Assembly (NCBI GenBank): GCA_900543145.1
Contig: UQPZ01000003.1
Span: forward strand, 186,001 to 250,000
From: an uncultured Ruminococcus sp.
GTDB lineage: Bacteria; Bacillota; Clostridia; Oscillospirales; Ruminococcaceae
Length of the DNA: 64,000 nucleotides
Direction of reading: 5' to 3'
How positions within the stretch are numbered: position 1 is the first letter of the stretch; each line of letters opens with the position of its first letter. The notes below the pieces were generated by a model that was not told the DNA's origin, did no database searches, and was given only the letters and a program-made list of their open reading frames with translations. Shown in pieces: positions 44,018 through 53,031 of this stretch. The translations under genes and the position numbers were made by a program.

Positions 44018-45121
44018 TTAATCCAGGTAATTCCTTACCTTATTGCTTCTGTTAGGATGACGCAGCTTTCTGAGAGCCTTTGCCTCTATCTGGCGTATTC
44101 TCTCTCTGGTAACGTTAAACTGCTGACCTACCTCTTCAAGAGTTCTGGAACGTCCGTCCTCAAGACCGAAGCGCAGTCTTAAAACCTTTTCCTCGCGCTC
44201 CGTAAGAGTAGAAAGCACCTGATTTATCTGCTCCTTCAGAAGGACCTGAGAAGCCGCCTCAGCAGGCGCAGGAGCGTCCTCATCAGGAATGAAGTCGCCG
44301 AGATGCGAATCCTCCTCCTCACCTATGGGAGTTTCCAGAGAAACGGGATCCTGAGCTATCCTCATTATTTCCCTTACCCTCTCAACAGGCATTTCCAGAC
44401 GATCGGCAATTTCCTCAGGGGAAGGATCGTGACCGTTTTCATGCAGCAGCTGACTTGATACCTTTTTAACCTTTGTAATTGTCTCGACCATATGGACAGG
44501 AATTCTTATCGTTCTCGCCTGATCTGCTATCGCTCTGGTTATAGCCTGTCTTATCCACCAGGTAGCATAAGTAGAAAACTTGAAGCCCTTTGTATAATCA
44601 AACTTCTCAACTGCTTTAATAAGACCCATATTGCCCTCCTGGATCAGGTCAAGAAAGGACATCCCCCTGCCTACATACCTCTTTGCGATAGATACGACAA
44701 GACGAAGGTTGGCCTCGGCAAGACGCTTTCTTGCGTTTGAAGCCTCCTTTTCATTGTTTCCGCCCATTTTCTCAGCAAGCTGGATCTCCTCCTCCGATGA
44801 AAGAAGCGGAACTCGTCCTATTTCTTTCAGGTAGATCTTTACAGGATCGTCAATAGCGATACCGTCGGTAGAAAGCCCTATATCAACCTCGTCGGGAGTA
44901 ATATCGTCCTCCGGATTTACAAGAATAAGCGTATCGTCCGGTACAATATCGTCGATTATCTCAATATTGAGCGCCGAGCAGTTGTCATAAAAAGCGTCCA
45001 TCTGGTCAACGTCGTAATCAAGCTTTTCAAGCGCGTCGGTTATCTCCTTTGTGGTAAGCTTTCCCGTAGCCTTTCCCTGTTCCATAAGATTATCCATAAT
45101 ACTCTTTTTATTGTCTGTCAT
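44018..45121 (-). CDS. sigA: Primary sigma factor (sigma-A/RpoD)
   Basis: Housekeeping sigma factor, 367 residues. Region 1.2 is [21 protein letters not shown], region 2 includes [24 protein letters not shown] and [20 protein letters not shown], and region 4 ends [20 protein letters not shown]. The start at 45121 has GGAGAG six bases upstream; a GTG/ATG farther up lacks one. It directly follows dnaG with a 28-base gap, the classical macromolecular-synthesis operon. It recognises the TTGACA/TATAAT promoters that recur in this window. Confidence 0.97.
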   Translation of the reverse strand: MTDNKKSIMDNLMEQGKATGKLTTKEITDALEKLDYDVDQMDAFYDNCSALNIEIIDDIVPDDTLILVNPEDDITPDEVDIGLSTDGIAIDDPVKIYLKEIGRVPLLSSEEEIQLAEKMGGNNEKEASNARKRLAEANLRLVVSIAKRYVGRGMSFLDLIQEGNMGLIKAVEKFDYTKGFKFSTYATWWIRQAITRAIADQARTIRIPVHMVETITKVKKVSSQLLHENGHDPSPEEIADRLEMPVERVREIMRIAQDPVSLETPIGEEEDSHLGDFIPDEDAPAPAEAASQVLLKEQINQVLSTLTEREEKVLRLRFGLEDGRSRTLEEVGQQFNVTRERIRQIEAKALRKLRHPNRSNKVRNYLD

Positions 45122-45149
45122 ATCAAACTCTCCAATCATTGTGATTTAC

Positions 45150-46922
45150 TTATATAATTCCTTTTTTCCTTTTAAGCTGTTCCCTGAATTTAAGAAGCTC
45201 GTCGTCCGACATTTCCTCTGCTTTCGGTTTATCCGGACTGTATTCCAGCAGAGCGGACACACAATCGTAAACCACGTTTTTATCTATTCCCTTATCATCA
45301 TATTCCGAAAGAATCGAGGTTATTTTACCCACTTCATCTGCCGAAAATTCATCATTGAACGAGGATACCGAATAATCCTCTCCGTTGAGTATTTTATTCA
45401 CCAGACTCTCATAAATACGCCTGTTGAGCGATGTGACCATTTTTTCCGGCGAAAGCCTTCCGGCAATATCCTCACAGAAGTCGGGATTCGTATAAATAAA
45501 ATATATTATCTCCTGCTCCGCCCTTGCCTGCTTTGTATGAGCCGCCGCCTCAGGATTAAGAGGATCCCGACGATCGGCAAAACTCTGTATACTGCGCCAT
45601 TCCTGCTTTTTCTTCTGATAATTGCGTTTCCTTATAAGACTGTTTATTTCCTCGTTCAGCGCCTGCTTTGAGATACCCTGCTCAAGAGCTACCTTTGAAA
45701 TATAAATATCCCTTTCGACCGGAGAATGTATTGAAGCGAGAATACCGTAAATTTTTTTCATATAATCCGCTTTTCCGACTTCCGTATCCGTATCAATTCC
45801 GTCCTTGGCTTTCATAAGCTCAAAATTGACCGCACCCTCGGAATGATCCAGAAGATGCCCGAATCTTACTGCGCCGAATTTATTTATATACTCGTCCGGG
45901 TCCTTTGCGTCCTCCATTTTTATAACAGTCGCCTTCAGCCCCGTTTCGCCGAGAATATATATAGCCTTTTTAGTCGCCTTCTGCCCTGCCTCGTCCGAAT
46001 CGTAGCATATTACCGCTTCGTCGGCGTAATTTGAAATAAGCTTCGCCTGCTCGGGAGTCAGCGCAGTTCCGCAGGAGGCGACGGCGTTTTCAAAGCCAGC
46101 CTGATTAAGCGATATAACGTCCAGATTTCCCTCGCATAAAAGTATCCTTTTATCCTTGACCGCCGCATTTTTTGCGAAATTCATAGAAAACAGAAACCTG
46201 TTTTTATTATATACCGCTGTATCCTTTGAATTAAGATATTTTCGCTTGTCATCAGGACTTAAAGCCCGTCCTCCGAAGCCGACAATATTCCCCCTGAGAT
46301 CTATAAACGGAAACATTGCACGGTTAACGAAAAAATCATATGTATTCTTAGTATTCTTCAAGGATCTTGATATAAGACTTGCGTCTATAAGCTCCTGCTC
46401 CGAATAGCCCTCTGAAAGCATATAGCTTTTAAGCTCAGACCAGCTGTTCGGCGCAAAACCCATTCCGTATTTCATGATCGTTTCGGCTTTAAGTCCGCGC
46501 TTCGCCAGATACTCCCGGCATGGCCTGCCCTCAGGAGAACGCAGCCTGTCGTAGAAAAACCTTGCGGCTTTTTTATTTATCTCGTAAATACGCTTGCGCC
46601 TGTCGATACCTCCGCTTCTGAACTGACCGTCCTCAGGAAGAGGTACTCCGCCACGCTCAGCAAGCAGCTTAACTGCTTCCCAGTAGTCAAGGTTATTATA
46701 TTTCATTGTAAAGGTTATAACGTCCCCTCCGGCTCCGCAGCCGAAGCAATGAAAGTATTCTTTGTCGGGATGAACGTGACAGGACGGGGTTTTTTCGTTA
46801 TGGAACGGACAAAGACAGATATAATCCCGTCCGGTTCGTTTAAGACTTACATAGCTGCCCATTACCTCCGCAATCGGGTTAGCGGCTTTAAGTCTGTCCA
46901 GAAATTCAGCAGGCAACGGCAT
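45150..46922 (-). CDS. dnaG: DNA primase
   Basis: Makes RNA primers at the replication fork. It has 590 residues. The N-terminal CHC2 zinc domain has CPFHNEKTPSCH...HCFGCGAGGDV. The TOPRIM core carries LLCEGNLDVISLNQAGF and ICYDSDEAGQKATKKAI. The C-terminal helicase-binding domain begins near 440. AAGGAGATG precedes the ATG. Upstream is a 77-base gap from the lipoprotein gene, containing a weak AACGCT/AGCGTT hairpin. Confidence 0.97.
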   Translation of the reverse strand: MPLPAEFLDRLKAANPIAEVMGSYVSLKRTGRDYICLCPFHNEKTPSCHVHPDKEYFHCFGCGAGGDVITFTMKYNNLDYWEAVKLLAERGGVPLPEDGQFRSGGIDRRKRIYEINKKAARFFYDRLRSPEGRPCREYLAKRGLKAETIMKYGMGFAPNSWSELKSYMLSEGYSEQELIDASLISRSLKNTKNTYDFFVNRAMFPFIDLRGNIVGFGGRALSPDDKRKYLNSKDTAVYNKNRFLFSMNFAKNAAVKDKRILLCEGNLDVISLNQAGFENAVASCGTALTPEQAKLISNYADEAVICYDSDEAGQKATKKAIYILGETGLKATVIKMEDAKDPDEYINKFGAVRFGHLLDHSEGAVNFELMKAKDGIDTDTEVGKADYMKKIYGILASIHSPVERDIYISKVALEQGISKQALNEEINSLIRKRNYQKKKQEWRSIQSFADRRDPLNPEAAAHTKQARAEQEIIYFIYTNPDFCEDIAGRLSPEKMVTSLNRRIYESLVNKILNGEDYSVSSFNDEFSADEVGKITSILSEYDDKGIDKNVVYDCVSALLEYSPDKPKAEEMSDDELLKFREQLKRKKGII

Positions 46923-46999
46923 TTATGTATCATCTCCTTACTGTAGAAATTATCGCAGCAGCCAATACTGTAAACGCTCACCATAAAGCGTCGTTTATA

Positions 47000-47428
47000 T
47001 TAGCCGCTGTTTTCCGAAACATCAAGCCATTTAAAAAACAGAAAGCTTTTTTCAGTAACAGTCAGTATATCCTTGCTGTCATAATCTGTAACATTATAAT
47101 TAGTTTTCTCTTCACCATCAATAACATACTGCGTTTCACATATTTCGACGCCGTATAAAATATCCACCGTATAAACTCCTTCGTCCGAGTCGGCGTCTAT
47201 TTTGATATTATACTTCTCTTCATTGTCGTTTGAGTATATATAGTTGTACGATTCATACATTGGCAGAAGATCCGACACATCGGTAAGGCTGTATTCAAAG
47301 GTATCAGATTCCCCTATATATCCGTCATCCTTCAAACATTCTATTATTTCATCACGGGTCTCGCTGCTTACACAGCCGGTCATCACAAGCAAAACAGCCG
47401 GAATAAACAGCAAAAAGACTCTTTTCAT
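47000..47428 (-). CDS. Small lipoprotein of unknown function
   Basis: A 142-residue secreted lipoprotein. The signal peptide MKRVFLLFIPAVLLVMTGC ends in a lipobox with the lipidated Cys at 19. The mature part is acidic and tyrosine-rich, probably a small beta-fold (YNIKIDADSDEGVYTVDILYG), and no family is recognised. AGGTAG precedes the ATG, and the dgt-type stop is three bases away, so it is expressed with that gene. Confidence 0.75.
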   Translation of the reverse strand: MKRVFLLFIPAVLLVMTGCVSSETRDEIIECLKDDGYIGESDTFEYSLTDVSDLLPMYESYNYIYSNDNEEKYNIKIDADSDEGVYTVDILYGVEICETQYVIDGEEKTNYNVTDYDSKDILTVTEKSFLFFKWLDVSENSG

Positions 47429-47431
47429 AAA

Positions 47432-48481
47432 CTACCTAACCTTCCATGCAGCAGGTACGAACAGCTCGGTAAATACGTCAACAGCATAGCTGTCGGACAT
47501 TCCCGAAATATAATCGCATACAGCCTGATCTATTCCGTATTTATATGCAAGATTTATATACAGCGCCGGCATTTTTTCCAGATGAGCGGAAAAATATTTA
47601 TAAAGCTCCTCGATCATCGCCTGTGCCTTTGCTTCCTCCGATTTGCATTTCGGATTCCTGTAAACGCTTTCAAACATAAAAGCGTGAAGAGCCTTATAAG
47701 CTATTTCAACCTCTGACGACATTCCGACTGCGGCATACGGCTCGGCAGGAGGCATTTCTCCTCCGTCAGGAATCTTGTCGGTCATGTACACGCCGTTTTC
47801 CACCAGTGAATTAACGAGAGTTGTAATCCTCTCAGACTTTGAATTACCCAGTACAGAGGTTATTGACTTCGGAATATCCTCTTCGCAGATAATTCCTCCT
47901 CTTACTGAATCATCAATATCGTGATTGATATACGCGATTACGTCGGCATAGCGGACTACACAGCCTTCGAGCGTTTCAGCAGTTCGGTTGGTATGCTTTA
48001 AAATCCCGTCACGGACCTCGTATGTAAGATTCAGACCACGGCCTTCATTTTCTATACAATCGACGACCCTCAGTCCCTGCTCATAATGATGAAAGCCGTG
48101 GGGCGAAAGCTCGTTGAGTATACGCTCGCCTGCATGGCCGAACGGAGTATGTCCTAAGTCATGACCCATAGCGATCGCCTCGGTTAAATCCTCGTTAAGC
48201 TGCAAAGCACGGGCAATAGTACGTGCTATCTGCCCTACCTCCAGCGTATGAGTAAGACGCGTACGGTAATGATCTCCTGTCGGAGAAAGAAATACCTGAG
48301 TCTTGTGCTTGAGGCGTCTGAAAGAATTGCAGTGGATTATCTTATCTCTGTCACGCTGATATTCGGTTCTGTAAGGACATTTTTCAGCATCGTACGCCCT
48401 TCCTTTGGTTTCTGACGAAAAAGCGGCGTTTTCGCACAGCATTAATTTTTCAAAGCTTTCGTATCTTTCTCTCGGCGTCAT
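47432..48481 (-). CDS. dGTPase-like HD-domain triphosphohydrolase
   Basis: A 349-residue metal-dependent nucleotide hydrolase of the deoxyguanosinetriphosphate triphosphohydrolase-like family. HD-superfamily metal ligands are in FRRLKHKTQVFLSPTGDHYRTRLTHTLEV and AIAMGHDLGHTPFGHAGE. It may help control dNTP pools. It lies upstream of dnaG-sigA, as in many Clostridia. The ATG at 48481 is 11 bases after GAGG; a GTG nine bases earlier is only two bases from it, so it is less likely. Confidence 0.9.
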   Translation of the reverse strand: MTPRERYESFEKLMLCENAAFSSETKGRAYDAEKCPYRTEYQRDRDKIIHCNSFRRLKHKTQVFLSPTGDHYRTRLTHTLEVGQIARTIARALQLNEDLTEAIAMGHDLGHTPFGHAGERILNELSPHGFHHYEQGLRVVDCIENEGRGLNLTYEVRDGILKHTNRTAETLEGCVVRYADVIAYINHDIDDSVRGGIICEEDIPKSITSVLGNSKSERITTLVNSLVENGVYMTDKIPDGGEMPPAEPYAAVGMSSEVEIAYKALHAFMFESVYRNPKCKSEEAKAQAMIEELYKYFSAHLEKMPALYINLAYKYGIDQAVCDYISGMSDSYAVDVFTELFVPAAWKVR

Positions 48482-48540
48482 CGGCGTCACGTCCTCTCTT
48501 TACTGCGGAGTATGCAGGCTTCTAATATATTATACAAAAT

Positions 48541-48566
48541 CCGCAGTAAAAAAGCCTTTACTGCGG
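48541..48566 (-). terminator. Terminator between the YigZ-type gene and dgt
   Basis: CCGCAGTAAA (48541-48550) pairs perfectly with TTTACTGCGG (48557-48566), followed on the minus strand by ATTTTGT. Just beyond is a TATAAT (48529-48534) that could be the -10 of the dgt transcript, though no -35 is evident. Confidence 0.75.
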
Positions 48567-48593
48567 ACAAAATTTTGTATATATGCACAAATA

Positions 48594-49223
48594 TCAAGCA
48601 AAATCATGCCATAAATCTGTGATTTCCGATATATTTATTCTCCCGTTTGAAACGTCGGTAAGTTTTGCCCTAAACTCATCGGCAATCTCCGATCTGACGA
48701 GCATCGTAACGCTTACGTCATCGGCAAAGCTTTCGTTCGTTACCTTAGCTCCGAATTCCGGAAGAATATACGCCAGCTTTCCGTACAGCGGATAACCGCA
48801 CCTGACGGTAATTTCCGAACAGCGGCACATTATCATTTTCTGCGCCGCATCTACTGCAAGTTTACAGGCGTGTGAATAGGCTCTTACAAGTCCTCCGCCG
48901 CCCAAAAGCACTCCGCCGAAATAGCGTGTAACCACTACGCAGACGTCGGTAAGCCCCTCCTTTTTCAATACGTCAAGCACAGGAACTCCTCCGGTTCCCT
49001 GCGGCTCTCCGTCATCGGAATACCTTGAAGCGTTATTTTCCCTGACAATATAAGCGTATACGTTATGCCTTGCCTTTCTGTGCTTTGTCCTGACGGAATT
49101 TATAAACTCTATAGCCTCGTCCTCAGACTTTACAGGACATATCTGACCTATAAACTCCGACTTTTTCTCGACAAAGCTGTCCTCGGCAGGCAGCTCAACG
49201 GTAACATAATCGCTTTCCGCCAC
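48594..49223 (-). CDS. YigZ/IMPACT-family protein
   Basis: A 209-residue protein of the UPF0029/IMPACT family. The N-terminal domain has FVEKKSEFIGQICPV, ARHNVYAYIV, YSDDGEPQGTGGVPVLDVL and VVTRYFGGVLLGGGGLVRAYS. A small C-terminal ferredoxin-like domain follows. The molecular role is not settled; related proteins bind nucleic acids or ribosomes. The GTG at 49223 is chosen because GGAGGG is nine bases upstream; the longer frame runs through that site. Confidence 0.88.
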   Translation of the reverse strand: MAESDYVTVELPAEDSFVEKKSEFIGQICPVKSEDEAIEFINSVRTKHRKARHNVYAYIVRENNASRYSDDGEPQGTGGVPVLDVLKKEGLTDVCVVVTRYFGGVLLGGGGLVRAYSHACKLAVDAAQKMIMCRCSEITVRCGYPLYGKLAYILPEFGAKVTNESFADDVSVTMLVRSEIADEFRAKLTDVSNGRINISEITDLWHDFA

Positions 49224-49247
49224 AGCATATTCCCTCCATAACAAAAA

Positions 49248-49269
49248 AAGAGCGGAATGATCCGCTCTT
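49248..49269 (-). terminator. Terminator after rpmE
   Basis: AAGAGCGGA pairs with TCCGCTCTT around an ATGA tetraloop, followed on the minus strand by TTTTTTG. Strong intrinsic terminator seven bases past the rpmE stop. Confidence 0.92.
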
Positions 49270-49276
49270 CCGATTA

Positions 49277-49477
49277 TCAGTCAAGATTAAATCTCTTCTT
49301 GAATCTGTCTACACGTCCGCCTGTATCAACAAGCTTCTGCTTTCCTGTAAAGAAAGGGTGACACTTTGAACAGATTTCAACCTTAATATCCTTCTTTGTA
49401 GAACGGGTATTTATTACGTTACCGCAGGCGCAGGTAATCGTAGTTTCCTCGTACTTAGGATGGATTCCTTCTCTCAT
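49277..49477 (-). CDS. rpmE: 50S ribosomal protein L31 (zinc form)
   Basis: A 66-residue L31 of the zinc-containing type: CACGN near residue 16 and [13 protein letters not shown] near 36 supply the four cysteines. [11 protein letters not shown] and the terminal [10 protein letters not shown] complete the family pattern. AAGGAGGT precedes the ATG. A zinc-free paralogue, common where Zur acts, is not in this window. It has a consensus promoter and a leader with a stem. Confidence 0.97.
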   Translation of the reverse strand: MREGIHPKYEETTITCACGNVINTRSTKKDIKVEICSKCHPFFTGKQKLVDTGGRVDRFKKRFNLD

Positions 49478-49514
49478 TAAAAACGACCTCCTTCCAAACT
49501 AAAAATTATGAACT

Positions 49515-49555
49515 CATAGAAGCCCATCATCCTCAGTTCAGACAGTAGTTCTATG
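49515..49555 (-). promoter_or_regulatory. Hairpin in the rpmE leader
   Basis: CATAGAA (49515-49521) pairs with TTCTATG (49549-49555), closing a 27-base internal region, about 40 bases upstream of rpmE. Autoregulatory L31 leaders are known in Bacillota, so this could be one. I cannot verify the consensus. Confidence 0.45.
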
Positions 49556-49577
49556 CAGTAATCACATTGACTAAAAT

Positions 49578-49606
49578 ATTATATCACAGCAATACAGATT
49601 TGTCAA
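49578..49606 (-). promoter_or_regulatory. Consensus promoter for rpmE
   Basis: Minus-strand TTGACA (49601-49606), 17-bp spacer ending TGTGA, TATAAT (49578-49583). Perfect hexamers and spacing. Confidence 0.93.
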
Positions 49607-49659
49607 GTGTTTTTTATACTTTTCGCCGAAATAAATTTTGCTGTCTTCAAAAATATATT

Positions 49660-50490
49660 TTATCCGTTTGCTTTCTTGTGAAGCGACCTGAATTCCGCCG
49701 GAGAAAGCATTTCATGACGCTTGAAAGCCGCACAGAAATAGCTGCAGTCATTATAGCCTACCATTGCCGCTATTTCATTGATATTTTTCTGATCTTCAAG
49801 CAGAAGAAGCTTCGCCTGCTGTATCCTTTTCCTTGCGAGATACTCAAAGGGACGCATATTAAGACATTCCTTGAAAAGCCTGCAAAGATACTGCGGAGAA
49901 AGGTCTATCAGATCCGACAGCTCCACAAGAGTTAGATCTCGCCTGTAATTTTTATCTATATAGTCGATAACCGGCTGGAGCTGATTCAGCTTAGCTCCGT
50001 CCTTTGTTCCGTTCTGAAGATTTACCACCCTGTTAAGCTCGATAAAAAACTGATACAGGTGAGCGGAGCACTGATGACCGCTGTAATAGTAATTCGTTTT
50101 CATAAGATAAAGTATTTTCTTGAATATGGCATCTACGGCGTTTATATCGTGAATGTGGAATACCTTTGCCCTGTCAAGCTTGATATAGTCAAGCACAGGC
50201 TTTACCTCTCTGCCCTCAAAGGTTATCCAGTGAGTTTCCCAGATATCCTCCGACGGATAATATTCATGAGGGATATGCGGCGGCAGATAAAAAGCGTCAC
50301 CGGCAGCTACTGGATATTCCTGACCGTCAAGCTTTAAAACTCCTCCGCCCCTTATACAGTAAACTATCTGATGATTCGGATATCCCTCCTCACGGATAAA
50401 ATGAAATTCCTTATCTCTTGCACCTACTCCCAGCACATACATCGGAAGATTTATTTCGTCGCTCAATACGGGATAATAGTAATCGGTCAT
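49660..50490 (-). CDS. AraC-family transcriptional regulator
   Basis: A 276-residue regulator. The N-terminal cupin-type sensing domain has GGGVLKLDGQEYPVAAGDAFYLPPHIPHEYYPS. The C-terminal double helix-turn-helix (about 175-272) has LVELSDLIDLSPQYLCRLFKECLNMRPFEYL and IAAMVGYNDCSYFCAAFKRHEMLSPAEFR. Such regulators usually sense a sugar or glycoside, but no transport or hydrolase gene is adjacent, so the regulon is unknown. AAGAGTG precedes the ATG. Divergent from the SGNH hydrolase gene. Confidence 0.9.
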   Translation of the reverse strand: MTDYYYPVLSDEINLPMYVLGVGARDKEFHFIREEGYPNHQIVYCIRGGGVLKLDGQEYPVAAGDAFYLPPHIPHEYYPSEDIWETHWITFEGREVKPVLDYIKLDRAKVFHIHDINAVDAIFKKILYLMKTNYYYSGHQCSAHLYQFFIELNRVVNLQNGTKDGAKLNQLQPVIDYIDKNYRRDLTLVELSDLIDLSPQYLCRLFKECLNMRPFEYLARKRIQQAKLLLLEDQKNINEIAAMVGYNDCSYFCAAFKRHEMLSPAEFRSLHKKANG

Positions 50491-50549
50491 AATATCACTC
50501 TTTTCTTTCTGAAAAACAGGCGTTTTATGATTTCATATTCTACTATTAT

Positions 50550-50578
50550 ATAATATCATGGCATGGATATATTGTCAA
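50550..50578 (-). promoter_or_regulatory. Promoter for the AraC-type gene
   Basis: Minus-strand TTGACA (50573-50578), 17-bp spacer, TATTAT (50550-50555). Back-to-back with the divergent promoter at 50606-50634. Confidence 0.87.
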
Positions 50579-50605
50579 GCATTTATAAAAATTTTCAAAA
50601 AACAG

Positions 50606-50634
50606 TTGTACAACAGATAAAAATATGATACAAT
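50606..50634 (+). promoter_or_regulatory. Promoter for the SGNH hydrolase gene
   Basis: TTGTAC (50606-50611), 17-bp spacer ending ATATGA, TACAAT (50629-50634). It partly overlaps a GTTGTACAAC palindrome (50605-50614) that could be an operator. Confidence 0.8.
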
Positions 50635-50676
50635 AATATGTAAGAAAAGTATCATAAGGAAATAAGGGTGAACTCT

Positions 50677-51675
50677 ATGTTTAAAAAACTGTTATGCATA
50701 GCCGCCGCACTTGCCGTTTCCGTTCTTTTCGGTACGGTCTGCTACGCTGAAACCGAGTTTGAGGACGTTGAGGTGAACGTTCCGCCGCAGATGCTTTTTC
50801 TCGGAGATTCCATTGCCTCCGGCTACGGACTCGACGGCTACGATACCGGGCGTGAGAACTGCCGGTCGTACGCCAATATTCTTGCAGGAGAGTATTCCGG
50901 GGAGCTTTCCCAAAGCTGCGGATTTTCGATGACTAATCTTGCCGAGGACGGTCAGACTTCCTCCGAGCTGCTGGAGAAAATGAATAACGGAAAATATGAC
51001 GACGATATAAAGAACGCCGACTGTATAGTTATTTCAATAGGCGGAAACGACTTGCTCGGAGTTATGCTCGATACCATAGTTTCCTCCGGTATAGGAGGAG
51101 ATTCTTCATCTGATATAAGCTTTGACCTTAAATCTCTTATTTCAGGTATAAAAGATATGTCGGAAAGATTAGACAAGAATCTTGACAGCTTTGATGAAAA
51201 TATAAGCGGAGCAGCCGGCTATATAAGGAAAATAAGCTCTGCAGAAATAATAGTTCAGACGCTTTACAATCCGCTGGAGGACTTTGAAATTATTCCTTCC
51301 TTCAAAAAGCTTGCAGATGAAAAAATCGGAAAACTCAACGAAATAATCAACAGCCATTCCGAGGACAGGGACGGCGGCTATACGGTCTGCGACGTAGCTT
51401 CGGCGTTTTCGGGAAAATCAAAGGAGCTAACAAGAATCTCCCAGTTAGATATTCACCCTAATTCCAAGGGACACGAGGTAATTGCCTCCTGCGTTGACAA
51501 ATCGGTAAGAAGCCGCAGCTACAGCTATAAAAAGGCAATAGAAGCTTCTGCTGAGATCAGCAAGAAAAAGCCGACTGCACTTACGGCGGCTTTGGCAGGA
51601 TCGGTCATAATCCTTACGGCTTTTGCCGCATTCGCAGTCCGTATGATAATATCCACAAAACGAAACAGGCATTAA
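50677..51675 (+). CDS. Exported SGNH/GDSL hydrolase with C-terminal anchor
   Basis: A 332-residue surface esterase. It has a signal peptide (1 to about 24, ending VCYAE). The GDS block is MLFLGDSIASGYGLDGYDTG, the oxyanion region is IVISIGGNDLLGV, and the catalytic His/Asp is in QLDIHPNSKGHEVIA. A C-terminal membrane helix (about 300-325) with basic tail anchors it. The substrate is unknown; lipids or acetylated cell-wall or xylan groups are possible. The ATG at 50677 has AGGG six to eight bases upstream; the GTG nine bases earlier overlaps that site. Confidence 0.87.
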   Translation: MFKKLLCIAAALAVSVLFGTVCYAETEFEDVEVNVPPQMLFLGDSIASGYGLDGYDTGRENCRSYANILAGEYSGELSQSCGFSMTNLAEDGQTSSELLEKMNNGKYDDDIKNADCIVISIGGNDLLGVMLDTIVSSGIGGDSSSDISFDLKSLISGIKDMSERLDKNLDSFDENISGAAGYIRKISSAEIIVQTLYNPLEDFEIIPSFKKLADEKIGKLNEIINSHSEDRDGGYTVCDVASAFSGKSKELTRISQLDIHPNSKGHEVIASCVDKSVRSRSYSYKKAIEASAEISKKKPTALTAALAGSVIILTAFAAFAVRMIISTKRNRH

Positions 51676-51723
51676 CGCCCGAAACATTTTAACATTTAAT
51701 ATACTTATGAAGCAAAGGAGGAA

Positions 51724-51748
51724 CCATGCACCGTCTGAATGTGCATGG
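51724..51748 (+). promoter_or_regulatory. CCATGCAC hairpin between ribosome site and NYN-gene start
   Basis: CCATGCAC (51724-51731), nine-base loop, GTGCATGG (51741-51748): a perfect 8-bp stem. AAAGGAGG ends three bases 5' and the gene's ATG is eight bases 3', so folding shortens the SD-to-start gap from about 35 to about 10 bases. The same CCATGCA...TGCATGG element precedes ahcY. Alternatively GGAGG serves the ATG in the left arm, giving an 18-codon ORF out of frame that runs 26 bases into the gene. Confidence 0.6.
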
Positions 51749-51756
51749 AAAACTGT

Positions 51757-53031
51757 ATGAACGCATATCTGATAGACTTTGAAAACGTAAAATCAAAAGG
51801 ACTTATCGGTATCGACAGGCTGTGTGAAAACGACAAGGTAATTATTTTCTACAGTGAAAATTCAGATACCATAAGCTTTGAAATGCACATGAAAGTAATG
51901 GAAACGCTTGCAGGCGTAGAATATCTGAAAGTCAGGGTCGGCGGAAAAAACGCACTGGATTTTCAGCTCTGCTCCATGGTAGGATTCCTCGCCGCGAAGG
52001 ACATCTACACAAATATTTCTATAATCAGCAACGACAAGGGCTTTGACAAGCTGCATGATTTCTGGAATGTCAACGATCTTAACCAGACCTCATGTACCGT
52101 ATTCAGAAGTCCTACGATATATGCGGCGCTGATAAATTTTGGTATAATAGAAAAGCCGGCTTTTGCGGAGGACGCAGACGATCCCGTACAAATCCAAAGC
52201 GCAGCCTCTGCACAGTCTGTACAGTGTGAGGTCAAACCTGCAGAAAGCACAGATGCCAAGGCGTCGATAATGCAAAGCGAGGTATCAGTTTCGGTAATTA
52301 AAACTGAATTGACTGCTGAAGCGGTAAACAGTGAGGAATTGCCGTCCGGCTGCGTAAGCTCAGGCGCAAATGATGATAAACCTGCCCCTGATATGGTCAT
52401 TACAAAGATACCCGCAAAAAAAAGAGGACGACGTCCGAGATCAGTTTCGGGACAGATAAGAAATACTCTGCTGGGCATTTTTGACTTTGAAGCCGAGGAT
52501 ATTGAAGAAATAAAGGAATGCATTAACAACTCTGTTTCAAAGGAGGACTTTCATAATTCTCTTGCCAAGGTCTTTAAGCAGCAGGCAAGCGAACTTTATA
52601 AAATTCTCCGTCCGAAGTACCTAAAGCTTAAGGCTCTGCTTGACTATGAAAATGAAAGAACAAACCTTGATGAGCCTCATGAAGAGCCTCATGTTGAAGA
52701 GCCTGACTGCATCGAACAGGCTGAAGAAGCTGCAGAGACTGGATCTGAAAATACGCAGGAAGCCAATGAGACTGAAACTGAGGCAGCGGCTGACTCAGAA
52801 GAAAAGGAGCAGCCGGTTCTGTTCAGCGAAATAAACCGTCTGCTTACCGGCTTCTGCTCTGATGAAGAGATCAGCGACGTATATAAGATAGTCAACGGAA
52901 CTGATACAAAGCAGCGTCTTTATCTGACTATAGTAAAAAAATACAAAAAGGACAGGGGCTGTGAGATCTATAAGCATATCAAGCCGGAATATACTAATCT
53001 GGCAAAGCTGAAGGCTGAGGCGAATGCATGA
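51757..53031 (+). CDS. NYN/PIN-like nuclease with duplicated C-terminal module
   Basis: A 424-residue protein. Residues 1-135 form a PIN-like (NYN) domain starting MNAYLIDFENVKSKG, with further acids in SENSDT, NALDFQL and SNDKGFDKL, the expected metal site of an RNase. A low-complexity linker with a basic patch (PAKKRGRRPR) follows. Next come two copies of a roughly 65-residue helical module (about 232-298 and 354-424) separated by a very acidic linker. The modules share the pattern EELYK-I-(R/K)P-(K/E)Y-x-L-x-x-LK at the end. I do not recognise them. Start at 51757 fits the family N-terminus; an in-frame ATG 18 bases earlier is possible. Confidence 0.8.
   Translation: MNAYLIDFENVKSKGLIGIDRLCENDKVIIFYSENSDTISFEMHMKVMETLAGVEYLKVRVGGKNALDFQLCSMVGFLAAKDIYTNISIISNDKGFDKLHDFWNVNDLNQTSCTVFRSPTIYAALINFGIIEKPAFAEDADDPVQIQSAASAQSVQCEVKPAESTDAKASIMQSEVSVSVIKTELTAEAVNSEELPSGCVSSGANDDKPAPDMVITKIPAKKRGRRPRSVSGQIRNTLLGIFDFEAEDIEEIKECINNSVSKEDFHNSLAKVFKQQASELYKILRPKYLKLKALLDYENERTNLDEPHEEPHVEEPDCIEQAEEAAETGSENTQEANETETEAAADSEEKEQPVLFSEINRLLTGFCSDEEISDVYKIVNGTDTKQRLYLTIVKKYKKDRGCEIYKHIKPEYTNLAKLKAEANA

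Noticed and set aside
47000..49244. Prophage or mobile element remnant around the lipoprotein and dgt region
   Set aside because: No integrase, transposase, terminal repeats or change in base composition; gene order is housekeeping.
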